DNA of 25,462 nt, from assembly GCA_964497615.1 (NCBI GenBank), contig CAZCEC010000087.1:1-25462 (forward strand), written 5' to 3'. The notes beneath the pieces are model-generated. The model made no database searches and was not told where the DNA came from. It saw only the letters and a program-made list of their open reading frames with translations. This DNA comes from CAZCEC01 sp964497615. Lineage in GTDB: Bacteria; Chloroflexota; Anaerolineae; Anaerolineales; UBA6663. Positions 21,772-25,462 of this stretch are shown here, piece after piece. The translations under genes and the position numbers were made by a program. Positions within the stretch are counted from its first letter, which is position 1. The number at the start of each line of letters is the position of its first letter.

Positions 21772-23703
21772 TCACGGTCGATGATACACCGCAATCTCGC
21801 CCGCCTGGAACACCAGCGGCCACGTCTCCACTTCCGCCAGCAGTGCGCCCAGCCCCGGCAGGTGCACCACGCCCCAGTTGCGCGTCAGGTTGTCCACCAC
21901 CACGTAGCGCGCCCGGTCCGGGTGCGGACTATAGGCGTAGCGGTCGCGCGGCAAGTCCGGCGGGATGTGCGGCGTGGCCTGCCCGGCATAGGCCAGCGCC
22001 ATCTGGAAATCCGCCGCCTGGCCCGGCAGCAGCCACGCCAGCGCGGGCGAGGCCAGCGCCAGCTCGTCCGGGTCGCGCTGCGCCGTCAGCCAATCCGCCG
22101 CCGCCTGCGCGTCGCCCGCATTCAGCAGGAAGGGATCAATCGCCGTCGCGAAGCCTTCGCGCACGCCGCGCGCGTCGCTCCACAAAGTGCCGCCGAGCAC
22201 CATCGCCGCCGCCGCCCACCCGGCCAGCCGCAGCGCCCGCCCCCCTTTTTCTCTTTCTCTTTCTTTTTCTCTCGCCGCGAACGCGGCGATGCCCACCCCC
22301 GCCCACGGCAGCAGGGGGATGAGATAGTAGAAGCCCAGGCTGTGCAGCGCGGTGGTGCGCCCCAGCAGCAAGATCGGCAGCCAGGTGAACAGCAGCGCCA
22401 GCCCCGCCCGCCGCGCCGGCCGCAGCGCAAACAGGCCCAGCAGCCCCAGCATCAGCCAGCCATCCTGCGCGAACAGGGTGCTCACGTTCTCCGCCAGGGC
22501 CGCGGCCTGCTGCCCCAGGTCCAGCGCCCCCAGCCGCCCCAGCACAAAGCGCAGATCGAACAGGAACGCTTCCGGCACGGCCAGCAATTGCCGCGCGGCA
22601 TACAGCGCAAACGGCGCGCCGGCCAGGGCCAGGGCCAGCGCCAGGTCGCCCAGCAGGTCACGCCAACGCGCCGCCCCGGCCTGCGGTGCCATTCCGAGCC
22701 GCGCATCCTGGGCGCCGCCCGCTTCCGCCGCCCCGGCCTGCGGTGCCATTCCGAGCCGAGCGTCATCAGCGCCGCCCGCTCTCTCCGCCCCGGCCTGCGG
22801 TGTCATTCCGAGCCGCGCGTCCTGTGCGCCGCCCGCCTTCGCTGCCCCGGCCTGCTGTGTCATTCCGAGTTGCGCGCCGTCAGCGCCCCCCGCCTCCGCC
22901 GCCCCGGCCTGCGGTGTCATTCCGAGTTGCGCGCCGTCAGCGCCCCCCGCCTCCGCCGCCCCGACAGGCGGTGTCATTCCGAGCCGCGCGTTCTGTGCGC
23001 GGCGAGGAATCTGATGCCACCACCTGAGCGCCACCGCCCCGCCCAGCGCCGGCAGCCACGCCCAAGCCCACAGGTCCACCAGCGTGCCCAGGCCCACCAG
23101 CGCCGCCGCCAGCGCCAGCCAGCGCCGCCCCGCGCCGCGCACATACCGCCCCGCCGCCCAGAACGCCCCCAGCCCCACTGGCGCCAGCAAGTTGTAGCTG
23201 AACCCAAAACGGCTATAGACAACGGCGGCAGGATAGAGCGCATGGACGAGAGCGGCCAGCAGGGCCGGTAAGGCGGTGTGCAGGTGTGAAAGTGTGTAAG
23301 TGTCTCTTTCTCTTTCTTTTTCTCTTTCTCTCGCCACAGCGTAAACGAGCAGCGTCGTCAGCGCGCCCAGCGCGCCGGTGAGCGCCCGCAGCGCCGCCAG
23401 GCCGCGCGCCGGGTCGCCCCCAGGACCGGCGCCGGCCAGCCACAGCGCGCCCGCCAGCAGCCACTCAAACGCGGGCAGCCGCGAGGCGAGCAGCACCGAG
23501 CCGCCCAGCGCCAGGTATTGGTCGCGGCCCAGCAGCAGGTTGTTGGCAATCGAAAGGTGAGTGCCTTCGTCGCTGAACCAGCCGGGGTTAGCGGCCGCGC
23601 CGCTCAGCCGCAGCCAGGCCGCCAGCGCCAGGATCAGCACGAGCAGCGCGCCCTCCAGCGCCGCCTGCCCCACCCATGCCTGCCGACTCCGTTGTCCACC
23701 CAC
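21772..23703 (-). CDS. GT39-like membrane glycosyltransferase interrupted by in-frame repeats
   Basis: The 643-aa polytopic membrane protein resembles the GT-C (ArnT/PMT, GT39) glycosyltransferases. After the first helix, NPGWFSDEGTHLSIANNLLL carries the D45-E46 pair expected in the first periplasmic loop. Many hydrophobic helices follow. Such enzymes move a sugar from a polyprenyl-phosphate carrier to a lipid or protein outside the membrane; donor and acceptor are unknown. Three low-complexity insertions lie in hydrophilic loops. Residues about 125-136 (REREKERERD) and 478-489 (REKEREREKGG) are encoded by pyrimidine tracts. Residues about 231-338 are encoded by six 57-bp repeats. The start is a GTG at 23703. 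Whether the protein is functional is unclear, but no stop or frameshift is present. Confidence 0.7.
   Translation of the reverse strand: MGGQRSRQAWVGQAALEGALLVLILALAAWLRLSGAAANPGWFSDEGTHLSIANNLLLGRDQYLALGGSVLLASRLPAFEWLLAGALWLAGAGPGGDPARGLAALRALTGALGALTTLLVYAVAREREKERERDTYTLSHLHTALPALLAALVHALYPAAVVYSRFGFSYNLLAPVGLGAFWAAGRYVRGAGRRWLALAAALVGLGTLVDLWAWAWLPALGGAVALRWWHQIPRRAQNARLGMTPPVGAAEAGGADGAQLGMTPQAGAAEAGGADGAQLGMTQQAGAAKAGGAQDARLGMTPQAGAERAGGADDARLGMAPQAGAAEAGGAQDARLGMAPQAGAARWRDLLGDLALALALAGAPFALYAARQLLAVPEAFLFDLRFVLGRLGALDLGQQAAALAENVSTLFAQDGWLMLGLLGLFALRPARRAGLALLFTWLPILLLGRTTALHSLGFYYLIPLLPWAGVGIAAFAAREKEREREKGGRALRLAGWAAAAMVLGGTLWSDARGVREGFATAIDPFLLNAGDAQAAADWLTAQRDPDELALASPALAWLLPGQAADFQMALAYAGQATPHIPPDLPRDRYAYSPHPDRARYVVVDNLTRNWGVVHLPGLGALLAEVETWPLVFQAGEIAVYHRP
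22251..22270 (+). repeat. 20-nt pyrimidine tract, exact copy 3 (inside a gene)
   Basis: Identical to the tract at 17498-17517; it lies within the GT39-like gene and encodes the REKEREREK stretch on the minus strand. Confidence 0.85.
22690..23012. repeat. Six-copy 57-bp tandem repeat inside the GT39-like gene
   Basis: The motif CATTCCGAG begins at 22690, 22747, 22804, 22861, 22918 and 22975, exactly 57 bp apart each time (19 codons). The encoded unit is LGM(T/A)PQAGAAEAGGA(D/Q)(G/D)A(Q/R). The last copy continues as GCCGCGC...GTGCGCGGC then GAGGAATCT (to 23012), a palindromic form that recalls a dispersed intergenic repeat ending in GAGGAATCT. Units have diverged by several substitutions, all preserving the frame. 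Confidence 0.9.
23304..23323 (+). repeat. 20-nt pyrimidine tract, exact copy 4 (inside a gene)
   Basis: Identical to the tract at 17498-17517 and extended with further CTCTTT units to 23332; it encodes the REREKERER stretch of the GT39-like protein. Confidence 0.85.
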
Positions 23704-24002
23704 GCCTCATCTGCCTCATGTGCCAACATGCCCGGACCCGCCCGACGATCAATCGTCGGGCTACATATCGGCGCCCGTTCAAACGGGCTATCGGTTGTGC
23801 GCACGCCGTGAGCGATTGATTCACCAACAGCCAACCGCGCTTCCGGAAGCCGGATTGATCCGGCGTCGCGACTAGCGCGGGCTGTTCACGCCCGCGCGGC
23901 GCCCGGCATTACACGACGCCATCGCCGCGCGCACAACCATCCGCTACACACTGGCCCCGGATGCTCTTGCCGGGGTCCGTTACCACATCCGCTGCCACCG
24001 GC
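23704..24002. repeat. Hairpin-packed 299-bp gene-free interval
   Basis: No gene is seen. Perfect hairpins are: CCCGACGAT/ATCGTCGGG (23741-23760, followed by CTAC); GCCCGTT/AACGGGC (23773-23788, followed by TAT); GCCGGA/TCCGGC (23849-23864); GCGCGGGC/GCCCGCGC (23875-23897); CCCCGG/CCGGGG (23955-23975). The first three share a four-base TCAA/TTGA loop. GGTTGTGCGC (23793-23802) and GCGCACAACC (23929-23938) enclose two of them, giving a branched structure. The CTAC/CTAT feet match the REP-like family in the reverse orientation. Confidence 0.7.
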
Positions 24003-24725
24003 TCAATACGTGATCAGCTCAGCCGGCAAATGCTCGCAGCGGTTCTGATAGCCCACGTGCCGCCCGGCGGGGGTGAGGTTGAGGCGGGCGATGGCGGTGT
24101 TGTTCATGTGGAAGTGCAGGGGATAGGGCGGGTTCAGCCCCAGCAGGGCGGCCATGAAGTGGTTGAAGAACCCGCCGTGGCTGATGACGGCCACCCGGTC
24201 GTCGGTGCCGCCGTGGCGCTCCAGCAGGTCGGCCAGCACGCGCCGGGCGCGCAGCGGGCGCTCGGCCTGCGGCTCCAGCCCGCGCCCCCACCAGCCCGCA
24301 TCGGTCAGCGTCTCCGGCAAGCCCAGGGCCGGGTACGCGCGGGCAAAGTAGTCGCGGCCATAGCCGGGCTTCTCCTCGAACACGCCCGGCTCGGTCTCCA
24401 GGAACAGCCCGCCCTCCTCGTGCCAATCCACCCAGGCGTGCAGGGGCAGCCCCAGCCGCGCCGCCAGGATCGTGCCGGTCGCCACCGAGCGCACCATCAG
24501 GCTGGTGTAGAGGTGGGTCAGCCCATAGCCGGCACGGTTCTGCGGGTCGCGGCCATCCGGGCTGGGGGCGGGGCCGGTCTGCGCCAGGTGCGCGGCCAGC
24601 AGTTCGGCCTGCTGGCGGCCAATCTCGGTCAGCTCCGGGTCGTGCGTGCGATAGGTGACGGGCTGGCCGCTGGCGTAGAGGGCGTTGTTTTGGGATTGGC
24701 CGTGGCGGATGAAGTAGAGTTGCAT
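24003..24725 (-). CDS. Histidine phosphatase (phosphoglycerate mutase-like)
   Basis: The 240-aa protein carries the RHG motif of the histidine phosphatase superfamily at residues 7-9 (LYFIRHGQSQNN, H8 being the phospho-acceptor). It also has LTEIGRQQAELLAAHL, a DWHEEGGLF segment with likely acid/base E103 or E104, and the second histidine in VISHGGFF (H183). It is a cytoplasmic phosphatase or mutase-like enzyme. Broad-specificity phosphatases share this layout, so a true glycolytic mutase role is not implied. It lies between a structured gap and a repeat-rich spacer, downstream of the transglutaminase-like gene on the same strand. Confidence 0.85.
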   Translation of the reverse strand: MQLYFIRHGQSQNNALYASGQPVTYRTHDPELTEIGRQQAELLAAHLAQTGPAPSPDGRDPQNRAGYGLTHLYTSLMVRSVATGTILAARLGLPLHAWVDWHEEGGLFLETEPGVFEEKPGYGRDYFARAYPALGLPETLTDAGWWGRGLEPQAERPLRARRVLADLLERHGGTDDRVAVISHGGFFNHFMAALLGLNPPYPLHFHMNNTAIARLNLTPAGRHVGYQNRCEHLPAELITY

Positions 24726-24733
24726 AGGCGGGG

Positions 24734-24848
24734 AAGGGTATAAGGGGTATAAAGGATATAAAGGGACTCAAGGGAATCTGGGGACTCAGGGGAAAGCTGG
24801 GCAGCCGGTTTACCCCTTATTCCCTTTAGGCCCTTTATGCCCTTCGAG
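24734..24848. repeat. Imperfect inverted G-rich/C-rich repeat between minus-strand genes
   Basis: A purine-rich left arm of GGGTATAA-type units (24734-24769) faces a pyrimidine-rich right arm of CCCTTTA-type units (24811-24845), giving a long imperfect hairpin. The right arm includes the stop codon and last codons of the transglutaminase-like gene. GGGGACTCAGGGGAA (24780-24794) is identical to 15474-15488. Confidence 0.55.
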
Positions 24849-25462
24849 TTTGAACAGTCCAGCTTCGTCCGAGCCCAGCAGCCCCGCCGCCACGGAGCGC
24901 GCGTCGGCGCGGGTGAGGGCGCGGATTTGCGCCGGGGTGAGCACCGGGTACTTGCGCCCCTTATCCAGCGCGTCGGCGATCAGGTCCATCGCGGCGTCGT
25001 CGGTCTCCCAGTGCTGAGGGTCGAAGCGGCTCAGGGTCAGGGGCGCGGTGTAGGCGCGCAGGGTCTTCTCGCCCGCGGCGTTGAAGTAGCCTTCGAAGTA
25101 CGACATCACCAATTCGCGCACGCTGCGGAACACCGGCTCGCGGTAGCGCAGAGTAACGAAGTTGCTCTTGGCCACCGCGCCCCAGTGCCCCCGAACCTTA
25201 AAGAGCGCCAGCATGTGCTCGTCGTCGCGCCGGTTGGGGAGCAGCACCAGCACTTGCGGCTTGTGCCCCAGCCGCCGCAGCGCCGCCGCCGCGAACACGC
25301 CGCCATCGTAGCAGTGCCCCACCCGCTCGCGCAGCACCGTCAGCGGGCTCCGGTAGCGGTTCTCGGTGCTGTAGATCACCGTGTCCAGAAACTCCTGGAT
25401 GGCGAGCGGGGTCCGCAGGCTGGCCAGCAGCTTGCGCTCGGCGGGGGTAAGGGCGGCGGCGA
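24810..25462 (-). CDS. Transglutaminase-like protein, C-terminal part
   Basis: The reading frame is open to the right edge, so the start lies outside the window; 216 residues are visible. The segment ERVGHCYDGGVFAAAALRRL places a cysteine at the start of a helix, as in bacterial transglutaminase-like (papain-fold) domains. VLVLLPNRRDDEHMLALFKV then supplies a plausible catalytic histidine. The remainder is helical, with no signal in the visible part. The last residues (EGHKGPKGNKG) are low-complexity and encoded by the CCCTTTA repeat arm, so the original C-terminus was probably shorter. Family assignment is moderate; catalytic function is not shown. Confidence 0.55.
   Translation of the reverse strand, partial: AAALTPAERKLLASLRTPLAIQEFLDTVIYSTENRYRSPLTVLRERVGHCYDGGVFAAAALRRLGHKPQVLVLLPNRRDDEHMLALFKVRGHWGAVAKSNFVTLRYREPVFRSVRELVMSYFEGYFNAAGEKTLRAYTAPLTLSRFDPQHWETDDAAMDLIADALDKGRKYPVLTPAQIRALTRADARSVAAGLLGSDEAGLFKLEGHKGPKGNKG

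Noticed and set aside
22690..23012. CRISPR array
   Set aside because: Units are contiguous and degenerate throughout with no unique spacers, they keep a reading frame, and no cas gene is present.
21697..23271. 524-codon plus-strand open frame with CHSE-type peptide repeats
   Set aside because: Antisense of the GT39-like gene; the peptide repeats arise from the 57-bp DNA units.
23704..24002. tRNA or other known structured RNA
   Set aside because: The hairpins do not form a cloverleaf and no anticodon or CCA-end context is seen.

Overview
The window is GC-rich chromosomal DNA that looks like an uncultured member of the Chloroflexota (Anaerolineae/Caldilineae-like). This is inferred from gene content: a BTAD/NB-ARC/TPR mega-regulator with a CxxC insert, several large secreted beta-rich proteins ending in an LPLI/LPFV tail, a GT39-type membrane protein, arylsulfotransferase and delta-60 repeat proteins, and many dispersed intergenic repeats. 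No rRNA, tRNA, CRISPR array, transposase or phage gene is visible.

Layout. Positions 1-1182 (minus) hold the N-terminal part of a J-domain protein and a CoA-transferase alpha-type subunit. The gap upstream of the latter contains a possible very short RNA gene with its own terminator. Positions 1461-4049 (plus) encode a secreted metzincin-type zinc protease with Ig-like domains. Positions 4336-8114 (minus) hold a HicB-like/DinB fusion and a 978-aa SARP-type ATPase regulator. Positions 8386-11138 (plus) hold a small conserved-looking protein and a secreted delta-60 repeat protein, ended by a strong terminator. Positions 11254-13828 (plus) form a likely operon: a PKMT-like methyltransferase and two tandem paralogous NUDIX hydrolases. 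Positions 14126-18461 (plus) hold a secreted LysM/GH99-like protein, a DUF433 protein translationally coupled to an alpha/beta hydrolase, and an EamA transporter. Positions 18673-19486 (minus) are an ArsR/AHSA1 operon with a clear promoter-operator. Positions 19731-25462 (minus) hold an arylsulfotransferase-family secreted protein, a GT39-like membrane protein, a histidine phosphatase and a partial transglutaminase-like gene.

Most genes look like independent housekeeping, signalling or envelope functions rather than one pathway. The most unusual feature is the density of small dispersed repeats and the number of places where they have entered genes. A 57-bp unit is amplified six times in frame inside the GT39-like gene. 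A 20-nt pyrimidine tract occurs four times exactly, twice inside that same gene. A heptanucleotide repeat encodes the hydrophobic core of a signal peptide. A G-rich repeat supplies a C-terminal tail, and a repeat supplies the start context of the second NUDIX gene. GTAG-hairpin (REP-like) elements occur singly, as an inverted pair (REPIN-like), and in a hairpin-packed 300-bp gap. Several genes also have a -10 box only 7-8 nt before the start codon, suggesting leaderless transcripts.
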